Shown: positions 35,480 through 45,002 of the stretch, in pieces
How positions within the stretch are numbered: the stretch's first letter is position 1
How the letters are laid out: the number at the start of each line of letters is the position of its first letter
Source: CAZJUP01 sp964549275
GTDB taxonomy: Bacteria > Fidelibacterota > Marinisomatia > Marinisomatales > TCS55
Assembly (NCBI GenBank): GCA_964549275.1
Contig: CAZJUP010000001.1
Coordinates: 124,001-188,000, forward strand
Length of the DNA: 64,000 bases
Direction of reading: 5' to 3'
The notes under the pieces: generated by a model
Database searches by the model: none
What the model saw: the letters and a program-made list of their open reading frames with translations, nothing else
What the model was told of the DNA's origin: nothing
Position numbers and translations under genes: made by a program

Positions 35480-35685
35480 GATTCAGTTCGAGAATTTATG
35501 ATGAAATTTCAGGGTGGAAATTAATGGTGGTATCCCATGGGTGAAATGTGAATCTTATAAAAGAAACATCCCGTGCAAATTGGAATAGAGATAAGGAGGG
35601 TTTTGAAGGAGGGTATTTTTCTTTGTCAATAATCACCATAAAGGATTTTCATCCATTTCCTCTATGGAATTAACTTTCTGCCCTT

Positions 35686-36414
35686 ATGAAGGCCCTTATA
35701 TTAGCTGCAGGAGTATCCCGCCGTTTATACCCAATTACTTACAATAAACCTAAATGTTTACTGGTAATTGGTGGGAAACCCATTATTAACCACCAATTGA
35801 ATGCTATAGAAAAAGTGGGAATCAAAGAAGTTATTGTTGTGGTGGGTTATTATAGAGAAGCTATTATATCCCATTTAACACAATCTTTTCCCGACATGAA
35901 CTTTCACTTCATTGTAAACCATCACCACTTTGAAACGAATACGGCCTATTCACTTTCTCTGTGCAGGGAAAAGATAAATGGAAAATCCTTTATCCTCATG
36001 AATGGAGATGTGCTTTATCCTGCTGAAGTACTTCAGGCAGTAATTCAATCTGAAAAGAAAACCATTTTGGCCGTTGATATCAAGCCCTGTGGGAGGGAAG
36101 AAGTAAAAGTGATAGAAGGAAACGAAAATCGAATTGTTGCTATCGGGAAAGAATTGATAGAAGATAATGCGCTAGGCGAATTTATCGGAGTGGCTAAGTT
36201 TTCAAATTCTTTTTCTTTCGCCTTTATGGAATCACTTGAAACGTTAGTTAGGGCAGGAGGGAATGCTGATTATTTTGAAGCAGCTATACACCCATTATTG
36301 AACATTCATGAAGTCTATTATACCGATGTATCGGCCCTGCCATGTATAGAAATTGATTTTGCTGAAGATCTCGATGAAGCACATCAATTGGTGAAGTCAT
36401 CACATTTTAAATAA
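35686..36414 (+). CDS. Sugar-phosphate/choline-type nucleotidyltransferase (LicC-like)
   Basis: The 242-residue product starts with the NTP-transferase signature 'ALILAAGVSRRLYPITYNKP', then 'KPIINHQLNAIEKVGIKEVI' and 'FILMNGDVLYP' (metal-binding Asp). Its C-terminus has 'CIEIDFAEDLDEAHQLV', as in LicC-type cytidylyltransferases for phosphocholine or related polyol phosphates. It could supply a CDP-activated group to the TagF-like enzyme at 31466. The HAD phosphatase gene follows eight bases later. Confidence 0.85.
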   Translation: MKALILAAGVSRRLYPITYNKPKCLLVIGGKPIINHQLNAIEKVGIKEVIVVVGYYREAIISHLTQSFPDMNFHFIVNHHHFETNTAYSLSLCREKINGKSFILMNGDVLYPAEVLQAVIQSEKKTILAVDIKPCGREEVKVIEGNENRIVAIGKELIEDNALGEFIGVAKFSNSFSFAFMESLETLVRAGGNADYFEAAIHPLLNIHEVYYTDVSALPCIEIDFAEDLDEAHQLVKSSHFK

Positions 36415-36422
36415 GCTTTTCC

Positions 36423-37088
36423 TTGTTTCCAGACGCGATTATCCTTGATTTTGACAGCACAATTATACAGGAAGAATCCCTTGACGAATTAGCCCGAATT
36501 TCTTTAGAAAACCATCCGGAAAAAACTGAGCGATTAGAAGAAATATCAAGTTTAACCCATCTTGGAATGGAGGGAAAACTGGGGTTTGGAGAATCTTTAA
36601 GTCAGAGGTTGGCATTGCTTAATGTGAATCGATTTCATATTAAAATTGCTGTCGAAAATCTTAAATATAAATTGACACTCTCCTTTGAAAGAAATAGAGA
36701 TTTTTTCCAATATTATCGAGACAAGATATATGTGTTTTCCGGTGGATTCAGGGAAATCATTTTTCCAATATTAGAAGGGTATTTAATCAAAAAAACCCAT
36801 ATTTATGCGAATGATTTTATTTATGAAAAAAATGGAAAAGTTTTGGGCGTTGATCCTGCAAATCCTTTGTCCAGATCCGGCGGAAAATCAGAACAACTCA
36901 ACAGGTTAGCTCTGGGGGGAGAAATCCATATCATTGGAGATGGATACAATGATTATTTATTGAAAGAAAGTGTGGTAACCGGAACTTTCTTTGCCTTCAC
37001 GGAGAATGTGTCTCGTCCGGAGGTTTGCCGAAGAGCTGATAAAGTCATATCATCATTTGATGAGTATATTTCTTTATTAACTTCATAA
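36423..37088 (+). CDS. HAD-family phosphatase, SerB-like
   Basis: The TTG at 36423 is the only usual start codon in frame after a stop at 36408. The 221-residue product has motif I 'AIILDFDSTIIQEESLDELA', a phosphoserine-phosphatase-like cap, motif II 'YVFSGGFREII', 'LSRSGGKSEQLNRL' and motif III 'HIIGDGYNDYLL'. The overall order is that of phosphoserine phosphatase, but a glycan-linked substrate is possible given the nucleotidyltransferase directly upstream. A strong hairpin follows the stop. Confidence 0.82.
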   Translation: MFPDAIILDFDSTIIQEESLDELARISLENHPEKTERLEEISSLTHLGMEGKLGFGESLSQRLALLNVNRFHIKIAVENLKYKLTLSFERNRDFFQYYRDKIYVFSGGFREIIFPILEGYLIKKTHIYANDFIYEKNGKVLGVDPANPLSRSGGKSEQLNRLALGGEIHIIGDGYNDYLLKESVVTGTFFAFTENVSRPEVCRRADKVISSFDEYISLLTS

Positions 37089-37112
37089 ACTGTCAATAAA
37101 TGGACAGTTTTA
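37087..37112 (+). terminator. Hairpin after the SerB-like gene, possible attenuator
   Basis: AAACTGTC (37087-37094) pairs with GACAGTTT (37103-37110), followed by TATCCGTTTT. A third copy, ACTGTC (37121-37126), can pair with the same GACAGT, so two mutually exclusive hairpins are possible. Confidence 0.5.
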
Positions 37113-37195
37113 TCCGTTTTACTGTCTCCTGATTTATAAATCATGTAAATTCTCTGCTGAAAATCCATAGATAATCTGTTTAAGAAGGGGAAGAA

Positions 37196-39451
37196 ATGAT
37201 TACAAAAAAACAAGCCCTGGACTATCATCAAACCGGCCGCCCCGGTAAAATCGAAGTTGTTGCAACAAAATCTACAGTTACCCAGCAAGATTTATCTTTA
37301 GCCTATTCACCCGGTGTGGCGGAACCCTGTCGGGAAATTAAAAAAAATCCAGCTGATGTTTTGAAATATACTGCTCGCGGGAATCTTGTGGCAGTAGTGA
37401 CGAACGGTACAGCTGTACTCGGTCTTGGGGATATTGGTGCTTTAGCCGGTAAGCCGGTGATGGAAGGGAAAGGAGTTCTATTTAAACGGTTTTCTGATAT
37501 TGATGTATTCGACTTGGAGCTGGATACTCACAATGTGGATGAGTTTGTAGAGGCTGTCAAATTATTAGAGCCGACTTTTGGAGGGATCAATCTGGAAGAT
37601 ATTAAGGCTCCAGAATGTTTTGAAATTGAAGAGCGACTAAAAAACGAAATGAAGATTCCTGTTTTTCATGATGATCAACACGGAACCGCTATAATTTCTG
37701 CGGCTGGCCTGATTAATGCAGTGGAATTGGCTGGTAAAAAGATGGAAGACTTAAAAATTGTTGTCAGTGGAGCAGGAGCATCGGCCATTTCTTGTGCAAC
37801 ACATTACCTTAATTTTGGCGTAAAAAAACAAAATATTTGTCTCTGCGACAGTAAGGGAGTTATTTATAGAGGTCGAAAAGAGGGGATGAATAAATATAAA
37901 GAACAATTTGCCTGCAAATATACAGCTCGGACTTTGGCAGAGGCAATGGTAGGTGCAGATGTTTTCATCGGTCTGTCTGTTGCTGGATTGGTGACAAAAG
38001 AAATGGTAAAGTCTATGGCAGAAAACCCCATTGTATTTGCTATGGCCAACCCCGATCCTGAAATTAGTTATGATGATGCCAGAGAAGCGCGGGACGATAT
38101 TATTATGGGGACAGGCCGCTCCGACTTTCCCAACCAGGTGAATAATGTGCTTGGGTTTCCCTTTATTTTTCGGGGCACCTTAGATGTTCATGCTACATCC
38201 ATCAACACCGAAATGAAAATAGCAGCTTCAGAAGCCTTGGCAAAATTGGCAAAAGAAGATGTCCCCGACGAAGTTTCTCGCCTATACAATAAATCACGAT
38301 TAAAATTCGGTCCGGACTATATCATACCCAAACCTATGGATTATCGCGTTCTTACTTGGGTTGCTTCAGCAGTGGCTAAAGCTGCCATGGATTCCGGTGT
38401 TGCACAAAAGAATGTTGAAATCGAAGCATATAAAGATGAACTCGAAGCGCGTTTGGGTAAAAGCCGAGAACTCATGAGAGAAATTATTCATCGGGCTCAA
38501 ACCGAACCTAAACGTATTGTATTCCCAGAGGGAGAATGTGAACAGGTTATCCGTGCCAGCGCCCAAATTGTAAATCAAAAGATTGCTCAACCAATTTTAT
38601 TAGGAAATCCTAAAGAAGTCAAAAACTTGGCTGAGGAGTTGGATGTCAACTTAAGTGGAGTGGAAATTATCTACCCTACTAAAAGTAGCAATTATAACTC
38701 ATATATGATGGAGCTATACAAGATGCGCCAGAGAAAAGGTATGACACGCAGGCGAGCTCGGGTTGACATCAGTCGAACAAATTACTTCGGTTCTATGATG
38801 ATTCATATGGGAGATGCCGATGGTATGGTTTCCGGTGTAGCCCAGCATTATGCTGATACCATTCGTCCGGCGCTTCAAATTCTTGAGTTAGAACCGGGAG
38901 TGAAACATGTAGCTGGGATGTTTATCTTAGTTTTCAAAAATAAAATTAAAATTTTAGCGGATGTGACGGTAAACATTGAACCCAATGCAGAAACGCTAGC
39001 AGAAATCGCCATATTAACAGCTGATGAAGCTAAAAAGTTTGATATTAATCCCCATGTTGCTTTGATGAGCTTCAGTAATTTTGGAAGTGTAAAACACCCT
39101 ATGGCTACGAAAGTAAAAGAAGCTGTTAGGCTGGTTAAAAAGATGCGGCCTGATATATTAATTGATGGAGAAATGCATGCAGATGTGGCAGTAAATTCTG
39201 AACTATTGAGGGAGCATTACCCATTTTCCAAATTGCAGGAAGAGGCAAATGTATTGATTTTCCCTGACCTGACTTCTGGGAATATTGCATATAAATTACT
39301 TTCTCAACTGGCAAATGCCGCTGCCATTGGTCCAATTTTAATGGGAATATCCAAGCCGGTGAATTTGCTCCAGTTTGCCACAAGTACAGTAGAAGATATT
39401 GTGAACATGACGGCGATAACAGTATTGGAAGCTCAAACTGCAGAACTATAA
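37196..39451 (+). CDS. maeB: NADP-malic enzyme fused to phosphotransacetylase-like domain
   Basis: This 751-residue protein has an N-terminal malic enzyme ('[20 protein letters not shown]', '[20 protein letters not shown]', '[20 protein letters not shown]', '[18 protein letters not shown]') and, from about residue 430, a phosphate acetyl/butyryltransferase-like domain ('[20 protein letters not shown]', '[20 protein letters not shown]'). This is the MaeB architecture; the second domain usually binds acetyl-CoA as a regulator. It makes pyruvate, CO2 and NADPH from malate. RBS 'AAGGGGAAG' precedes the ATG. Citrate synthase follows. Confidence 0.96.
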   Translation: MITKKQALDYHQTGRPGKIEVVATKSTVTQQDLSLAYSPGVAEPCREIKKNPADVLKYTARGNLVAVVTNGTAVLGLGDIGALAGKPVMEGKGVLFKRFSDIDVFDLELDTHNVDEFVEAVKLLEPTFGGINLEDIKAPECFEIEERLKNEMKIPVFHDDQHGTAIISAAGLINAVELAGKKMEDLKIVVSGAGASAISCATHYLNFGVKKQNICLCDSKGVIYRGRKEGMNKYKEQFACKYTARTLAEAMVGADVFIGLSVAGLVTKEMVKSMAENPIVFAMANPDPEISYDDAREARDDIIMGTGRSDFPNQVNNVLGFPFIFRGTLDVHATSINTEMKIAASEALAKLAKEDVPDEVSRLYNKSRLKFGPDYIIPKPMDYRVLTWVASAVAKAAMDSGVAQKNVEIEAYKDELEARLGKSRELMREIIHRAQTEPKRIVFPEGECEQVIRASAQIVNQKIAQPILLGNPKEVKNLAEELDVNLSGVEIIYPTKSSNYNSYMMELYKMRQRKGMTRRRARVDISRTNYFGSMMIHMGDADGMVSGVAQHYADTIRPALQILELEPGVKHVAGMFILVFKNKIKILADVTVNIEPNAETLAEIAILTADEAKKFDINPHVALMSFSNFGSVKHPMATKVKEAVRLVKKMRPDILIDGEMHADVAVNSELLREHYPFSKLQEEANVLIFPDLTSGNIAYKLLSQLANAAAIGPILMGISKPVNLLQFATSTVEDIVNMTAITVLEAQTAEL

Positions 39452-39493
39452 AATAATTTTGCCTGTTATTGGGCAGTTTAAGACATAAATATT

Positions 39494-39511
39494 AGTAACT
39501 TTAAGGTTACT
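39494..39511 (+). repeat. Short inverted repeat before citrate synthase
   Basis: AGTAAC (39494-39499), six bases, then GTTACT (39506-39511), followed by TTTTAA. It could be an operator or a weak terminator for the malic enzyme gene. Confidence 0.35.
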
Positions 39512-39535
39512 TTTAATTCATTACGAGAGGAAAAT

Positions 39536-40807
39536 ATGAGTTTGATAGTCAAAAAAATGGAGGAACTAATCCTGACTTGGCAGGATGAAATTCGTGCAAT
39601 TCTTAAAGAAAAAGGGAATGAAAAAGTTGGAGATGTAACGGTATCTCAGATCTATGGGGGTATGCGGGGAATTAAAGGCTTAATTTGTGATACTTCTGCT
39701 GTGTCTGCGGATAAAGGATTAATTATACGCGGACGTCCTCTTTTGGATATCACCCATATTTCTCCTGAAGAAGTCTTTTACCTCCTCCTTACAGGTGAAA
39801 TGCCAAACGAAGCGGCTTTAGCTGATTTATCAGCTCAATTCAGTACTCATTCTCAGGTTCCCTCTTATGTTTGGGATGTTCTCAACGCCATGCCAGAAGA
39901 ATCTCATCCCATGGCCATGCTGAATACAGCCATTTTATCTATGCAGGCCGATAGTCTTTTTGCAGAGCAATATGATAGAGGGATTCCAAAAACGGACTTT
40001 TGGAAATGGAATCTAGAAGATGGTTTGCGGCTTATTGCCCGATTGCCCAATATTGCCGCAGGAATTTATCGTCTGCGGTTTGATAAAGGGGAGCGGATAG
40101 GACCCAATCCCGATTTAGACTGGGCAGGGAACTATGTCCATATGCTGGGTTTGGAAGACCCAAGAGGAGACATGAAAAAACTGATGAGACTTTATCTCAT
40201 GCTACACTGCGATCATGAAGGAGGGAATGTTAGTGCATTTAGCGCTTTAACTGTAGCCTCCGCATTATCTTCTCCTTATTACGCCGTTTCAGCAGGATTA
40301 AATGGATTAGCGGGTCCGCTCCATGGTTTGGCTAATCAAGAGTGTTTAAAATTCGTTTTGGAAATAAAGGATCATTTTCAGGGCGCTCCCAATAAAGAAG
40401 CGCTTAAGCAATTCTGTTGGGATCGGTTAAACAGTGGTCGGGTCATCCCGGGTTATGGTCATGCCGTACTTCGGTGCCCAGATCCCCGCTTTACTGCCTT
40501 TTTAGAATTTGGGAAAACTCATATAAAAAACGATGATATCTTTTCCATTGTAGAGAATTTATTTGAAGTTGTTCCCCCGGTTTTACAGGAACAGGGAAAA
40601 GCAAAAAATCCGTGGCCGAATGTGGATGCAGCCTCCGGATCTTTGCTCTATCATTATGGATTAAAAGAGTTTGAGTATTATACTGTTTTATTCAGTATTT
40701 CAAGAGCGATGGGAATGGTTTCCCAAATGGTCATTAACCGGGCTCTGGGCATCCCTATTACCCGGCCAAAGTCTGTGACCACCGCATGGGTTAAATCCAA
40801 TATATAA
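39536..40807 (+). CDS. gltA: Citrate synthase (eukaryote-like type)
   Basis: The 423-residue enzyme has 'YGGMRGIKGLICDTSAVSAD', 'MLHCDHEGGNVSAF' (active-site His), 'GLNGLAGPLHGLANQE' (active-site His) and 'GRVIPGYGHAVLRCPDPRF', with the catalytic Asp in the later 'PWPNVDAASGSLLYHYG'. These are closer to mitochondrial-type citrate synthase than to the hexameric GltA of E. coli. It condenses oxaloacetate and acetyl-CoA, fed by the neighbouring malic enzyme and the later 2-oxoacid dehydrogenase. Confidence 0.95.
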   Translation: MSLIVKKMEELILTWQDEIRAILKEKGNEKVGDVTVSQIYGGMRGIKGLICDTSAVSADKGLIIRGRPLLDITHISPEEVFYLLLTGEMPNEAALADLSAQFSTHSQVPSYVWDVLNAMPEESHPMAMLNTAILSMQADSLFAEQYDRGIPKTDFWKWNLEDGLRLIARLPNIAAGIYRLRFDKGERIGPNPDLDWAGNYVHMLGLEDPRGDMKKLMRLYLMLHCDHEGGNVSAFSALTVASALSSPYYAVSAGLNGLAGPLHGLANQECLKFVLEIKDHFQGAPNKEALKQFCWDRLNSGRVIPGYGHAVLRCPDPRFTAFLEFGKTHIKNDDIFSIVENLFEVVPPVLQEQGKAKNPWPNVDAASGSLLYHYGLKEFEYYTVLFSISRAMGMVSQMVINRALGIPITRPKSVTTAWVKSNI

Positions 40808-40825
40808 AGAGAAATACCCAAACAT

Positions 40826-42514
40826 ATGAAACTCGGAATTACACTTTCACTTTTTTCACTTTTTCTCTTTGGGAAAACGGATTTTAACGCTCAGAAAATT
40901 TCTGCACATAAACGAAGTGATGGGCAGATTAAAGTCTGGGTATATTTTCATGATAAAGGTGAAGACCAGTCAATCCGAGGAAAAAGAGAAGCTATTCGCT
41001 TGGATGAAAAAGCCATTATGAGACGAAATAAGGTCAATATATCTTCTCAAACTTGGTATGATATACCGGTTTCAGAATCCTATATCCATACTCTTGAATT
41101 GTTAGGTATAACCCTTCACCATAAGAGCCGATGGTTGAATGCAGTTTCTATCTTTGCAGATGAAATTCAATTGGTACAAATTGCCCAACTGAAAGAAGTT
41201 CGGGAGATTAAACCTGTGTACAGTTTTAAAAAGTCGATTCCCGCTCAAAAAGAGGGTGTACTTCGCTCTGAAAGAAAAAAAGCAATGGGATTGGATTATG
41301 GTCCATCTCAAGCGCAGGTTGAACAAATAAAAGCACACCAGGCTCACGATGCGGGATTTATGGGGCAGGGTGTTCGTGTTTTGATGATGGATACGGGATA
41401 CTACACTGATCATGAAGCTTTTGATTCGTTAACCGTCATCGCCAAAAAAGATTTTGTTGATGGTGATGAGGTGGTTTCAGATGAAGCAGGGAAAGACCCC
41501 AGTGGTCAACATAATCACGGTACTTACACATGGTCAGCATTGGGGGGATATGTCCCTGGGAGACTCATTGGCCCAGCGTATAAATCAGAATTTTTACTGG
41601 CAAAGACGGAACGATTGGATGAAGAAATTCAACAGGAAGAAGATGATTATGTGGCAGGGTTAGAATGGGGAGAATCTCTTGGAGCAGATGTGGTATCAAC
41701 ATCTCTGGGATATTTGGACTGGTATTCTTGGAGCGATATGGACGGGAATACGGCTGTGACCACAAAAGCTGTGGATATTGCCGTTTCTTTGGGTATGGTT
41801 TGTGTGACAGCAGCAGGAAATGAAAATGGAGGATTTTGGAATCATATTATTGCTCCTGCGGATGCGGACTCTGTCATATCCGTAGGCGCCGTGGATAAGT
41901 ATGGAAATATTGCATCTTTTAGCTCCAGAGGGCCAAGTTTCGATGGACGAATAAAACCGGAAGTCAGTGCCAGAGGGGTAAATACCTATTGTGCCAGTCC
42001 AAGTTCAAAAAATCCTTATGTATCTGTAAACGGGACTTCGCTTGCAACACCTTTGGTTGGTGGAGCTGCTGCGATTATTCTCAGTGCTCACCCTGATTGG
42101 ACTCCTATGATGGTGCGAGAAGCTCTCATGATGACAGCAGACCGCTGGATGTCTCCTGATAACAATTATGGGTGGGGAATTATCGATGTGTGGTCAGCGA
42201 TCAACTACGATAAATTTTCAGCAGGTGTAAAAGGGGAATTATTTATCCCTGATGAATTTGCCATTACTAAGGCATTCCCCAATCCCTTTAATCCTAATGT
42301 TCATTTTTATATCAATATGGGCAAAACAGGATTGGTGAATTTGTCAATTTATAATTTACTTGGTCAACCGGTAGAATCATTATTTATGGGAGAATTGAAG
42401 TCGGGAGTTCATTCTTTTGTATGGAAACCAAATACGCATCCTGCGGGGGTATATTTTATTCATTTGGATTATCGTCATGGAACCCAGATTCGAAAGATCA
42501 CCTACTTAAAGTAA
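40826..42514 (+). CDS. Secreted subtilisin-like serine protease with sorting domain
   Basis: This 562-residue S8 peptidase has a signal peptide, a propeptide-like region (about 25-150), and the catalytic triad in 'RVLMMDTGYYTDHEAF' (Asp), 'GQHNHGTYTWSALGG' (His) and 'VNGTSLATPLVGGAAAI' (Ser). The C-terminal 80 residues are a 'KAFPNPFNPNVHFYINM...' sorting domain ending 'RKITYLK', as in the protein at 22704. It should be exported to the surface. It is 18 bases after citrate synthase, with no functional link evident. Confidence 0.93.
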   Translation: MKLGITLSLFSLFLFGKTDFNAQKISAHKRSDGQIKVWVYFHDKGEDQSIRGKREAIRLDEKAIMRRNKVNISSQTWYDIPVSESYIHTLELLGITLHHKSRWLNAVSIFADEIQLVQIAQLKEVREIKPVYSFKKSIPAQKEGVLRSERKKAMGLDYGPSQAQVEQIKAHQAHDAGFMGQGVRVLMMDTGYYTDHEAFDSLTVIAKKDFVDGDEVVSDEAGKDPSGQHNHGTYTWSALGGYVPGRLIGPAYKSEFLLAKTERLDEEIQQEEDDYVAGLEWGESLGADVVSTSLGYLDWYSWSDMDGNTAVTTKAVDIAVSLGMVCVTAAGNENGGFWNHIIAPADADSVISVGAVDKYGNIASFSSRGPSFDGRIKPEVSARGVNTYCASPSSKNPYVSVNGTSLATPLVGGAAAIILSAHPDWTPMMVREALMMTADRWMSPDNNYGWGIIDVWSAINYDKFSAGVKGELFIPDEFAITKAFPNPFNPNVHFYINMGKTGLVNLSIYNLLGQPVESLFMGELKSGVHSFVWKPNTHPAGVYFIHLDYRHGTQIRKITYLK

Positions 42515-42617
42515 TTATTTAATTGGGAAGAATGGTCTGCTGACAGACGATTTTTTCTACCTTACCTTTAAACTGTTCTGCATTCTTCCGTAAATTCCTC
42601 CAAAGGAGGAGGATACT

Positions 42618-43154
42618 ATGGCGATTGAATTTGACGATGAATTAAAAAGAATGGATGAATTGGAGCACGAGACAGATCCAGAGGTACATGAGGCTGTTTC
42701 ATTAACGGCACCCCTTTCCAGTTTAAACTGTCCTGCACCAGTTCTGGTTTCCACGGGAACCACCATTGCTGATGCTGTGAATCAAATCCAAAAACATTCT
42801 GTCGGCTGTGTATTAATTATGAAAAATAAAAAGCTTGCAGGAATTTTAACCGAAAGGGATATCCTTTTGAAAATTACCGGAAAAGGATTGGATTTTTCCA
42901 CGGAAACAGTGGACCAATATATGACTAAAAATCCGGAATATTTAAAAATAGAGGATTCGGTTGCTTATGCCTTGAATAAAATGACTGTTGGTGGCTTTCG
43001 TCATGTCCCAATTTTGGATGAAGATAAGCATCCCGCTGGTCTTGTTTCCATTGTAGATATAGTCAGGCATATTTCAGAATATTTTGGGGATGAGGTCTTT
43101 AACCTTCCCGCAAAACCTCAGCGGAAGGGTTTTTCGAATCCAGAAGGAGGATAA
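42618..43154 (+). CDS. CBS-domain pair protein
   Basis: The 178-residue protein carries two CBS motifs: 'TTIADAVNQIQKHSVGCVLI' with 'KLAGILTERDILLKI', and 'DSVAYALNKMTVGGFRHVPI' with 'PAGLVSIVDIVRHISEYFG'. The first about 45 residues are acidic and unlike CBS. Such stand-alone pairs bind adenosyl ligands and regulate partners; the partner is unknown. Start is supported by AAAGGAGGAGG just upstream. Confidence 0.9.
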   Translation: MAIEFDDELKRMDELEHETDPEVHEAVSLTAPLSSLNCPAPVLVSTGTTIADAVNQIQKHSVGCVLIMKNKKLAGILTERDILLKITGKGLDFSTETVDQYMTKNPEYLKIEDSVAYALNKMTVGGFRHVPILDEDKHPAGLVSIVDIVRHISEYFGDEVFNLPAKPQRKGFSNPEGG

Positions 43155-43161
43155 ACTGCGT

Positions 43162-43189
43162 TGACAATTGAGTGATTTTCCAATTGTCA
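43162..43189 (+). repeat. Nine-bp inverted repeat downstream of the CBS gene
   Basis: TGACAATTG (43162-43170) and CAATTGTCA (43181-43189) form a perfect stem around a ten-base loop. There is no T run, so a binding site or processing hairpin is as likely as a terminator. Confidence 0.45.
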
Positions 43190-43292
43190 GTAGTGGGAAA
43201 TGAAAAATAGTAGATTAATTATTTTTTAACCGTCCATTTAGCGGAACTTTAATCGGTTTATTTTTATAGCCGTCCTGCAGTAGTTTTATCCT

Positions 43293-43976
43293 ATGAGACG
43301 GCTTATTCTATTTTGTTTACCTTTCTTCATTCTGGTGGGATGTGCTACCCACCCCACTATTAGTCCTGAACGGTTAAAACCTGGAGAAACCAAAAGAGGT
43401 TACACTCTCTCCACCGAAAATTTTTTTCCTTATCTCTGGTACCGAAAAGGACTTTCTGATGTGAGTGATGTTGGATTCCGGATCGGACTTCCGATTTATG
43501 GCAGTGGAATTGATTATAGCCGGGTTTTATATGTTAAGGAAAACAAATGGGATGTTTTGAACCTGGCTTGGTTTTTAAATCCGAATTACAATATAGATGT
43601 CACCTATTACAAGTTCAAAGCTTCCAAAGGCCGAGAGGGCTTCAATAAAACAAGATGGTGGGGAATAAAGGGAATGGTGATTCCAAAGGGGATCACGGGA
43701 GGAACCAGTACGCGAATGGGACTGTTATATGGAATGCAATCCAATCCGAAATGGGGGATGGAATTTGGGTATTATCATGATTTCAATTCCATGCCTGTTA
43801 CCAAATTATTCGACTTTCAATGGGATCCGAGAGCACCGGAAAACGCGGCAAGATTTGGAGACACTCCCCACATAGATCCTGCCTCAGGCTGGCCTTCTGA
43901 ATTTGCACGGATTACGGGATTATCTATTATGGTATTTGTCAATTTGGATGTGAAAAAAGCCAAACCCGACAAGTAA
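43293..43976 (+). CDS. Lipoprotein, unknown family
   Basis: The 227-residue product starts MRRLILFCLPFFILVGC, a textbook lipobox with cysteine 17. The body alternates aromatic and charged residues ('DVGFRIGLPIYGSGIDYSRV', 'WGMEFGYYHDFNSM') and contains 'NIDVTYYKFK', suggesting a small beta-barrel or beta-sandwich. I do not recognise the family. It stands alone, with a palindrome and AT-rich DNA upstream. Confidence 0.72.
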   Translation: MRRLILFCLPFFILVGCATHPTISPERLKPGETKRGYTLSTENFFPYLWYRKGLSDVSDVGFRIGLPIYGSGIDYSRVLYVKENKWDVLNLAWFLNPNYNIDVTYYKFKASKGREGFNKTRWWGIKGMVIPKGITGGTSTRMGLLYGMQSNPKWGMEFGYYHDFNSMPVTKLFDFQWDPRAPENAARFGDTPHIDPASGWPSEFARITGLSIMVFVNLDVKKAKPDK

Positions 43977-44063
43977 TTACTCCTGAATAATCCTGCTGAA
44001 ATTAATCCTTATTTCGAAAGAGGAAACTCTCCATAAATTTCCCCGCAGTATAGGAGGAATAAA

Positions 44064-45002
44064 ATTCAATCTACGAAACAAAGCAGCGAGACAAACGGAA
44101 TAACGCTCAAGGAAACATTAAACGGATTTTTTATTAAAGCAGTTAAAAATCCGTTTGAAGGAATACCTTCAAGACATCCGATTATAACCCTTAATGCTCT
44201 AAAAAATATATTGGGTGATGTTCGAAATCGTCCCTCTATTCCACTACTGAAAGCAGCAGAATTTCTGGTAGAAAATTTCCAGGAGAGACAAAACGATGAA
44301 AACTTACTGAATACCGTTGCAAAAGAGGGTGTTGGTTCCACGGTTTTTTTAATGGATTTAGAAGATGCGTGCCAGACTGGAGAGGGTGAGGCAATGGATA
44401 AAGAGGCTGCAAAAATGTATTGGGCTTCACAAAAAAGTACTGCTGTTATGGATTGTTTAATGGAACTGGCTCTCCAAAATTTTGATACATTTGGAACATT
44501 GAGTTATCATCTTCAAAGGGCATATACTTTCAGTGGGGAAAAAGATCACCTATGGGCATTCACACGGGCAATGGTGAGTGAATTGAAAAAGCAATCTCTT
44601 CCGGAACCCCATGAGAAAGCGGACGTAGAAATAGACTCATTTATAATCCCTGTATTGTCTACACCGGATCCCGATTTATGGACCAAATATGCAGCTGCAC
44701 TTCGTCTATGGGAAGGGGATTATGTACGCTCTATAGGATTGCGCCGTGAAATCTCTCACTGGTTGTCAGGGTTATCTCTATCCTATGGAGAAGCAAAATT
44801 AGATCAATTGGAAGTTGTCAAAAACGATAATCTAAGAGACATTCCAGATTTTGTATTATTAGCTGAATCCTTGATAAATAAAAAGAGTTGGGAACAAAAA
44901 ATAACCGCATTGGAAGCTCTTCGCTTTTTAATGCGGAAAGTGAAGAAAGACTATACTTTTCTAATATCCGATGCAGTACAATTCATCCGGAGGACAGGGT
45001 GA
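44064..45002 (+). CDS. Hypothetical alpha-helical protein, probable ATT start codon
   Basis: A strong Shine-Dalgarno (TAGGAGG, 44051-44057) lies six bases before ATT at 44064. No ATG, GTG or TTG occurs in frame until TTG 44211, which has no such site. The ATT-started frame encodes 312 residues of good coding character ('GFFIKAVKNPFEGIPSRHPI' before 44211). The product is helical, with no signal or known domain. The downstream gene starts inside its stop (GTGA). It looks like the first gene of a five-gene operon ending in nth. The function is unknown. Confidence 0.65.
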   Translation: MQSTKQSSETNGITLKETLNGFFIKAVKNPFEGIPSRHPIITLNALKNILGDVRNRPSIPLLKAAEFLVENFQERQNDENLLNTVAKEGVGSTVFLMDLEDACQTGEGEAMDKEAAKMYWASQKSTAVMDCLMELALQNFDTFGTLSYHLQRAYTFSGEKDHLWAFTRAMVSELKKQSLPEPHEKADVEIDSFIIPVLSTPDPDLWTKYAAALRLWEGDYVRSIGLRREISHWLSGLSLSYGEAKLDQLEVVKNDNLRDIPDFVLLAESLINKKSWEQKITALEALRFLMRKVKKDYTFLISDAVQFIRRTG

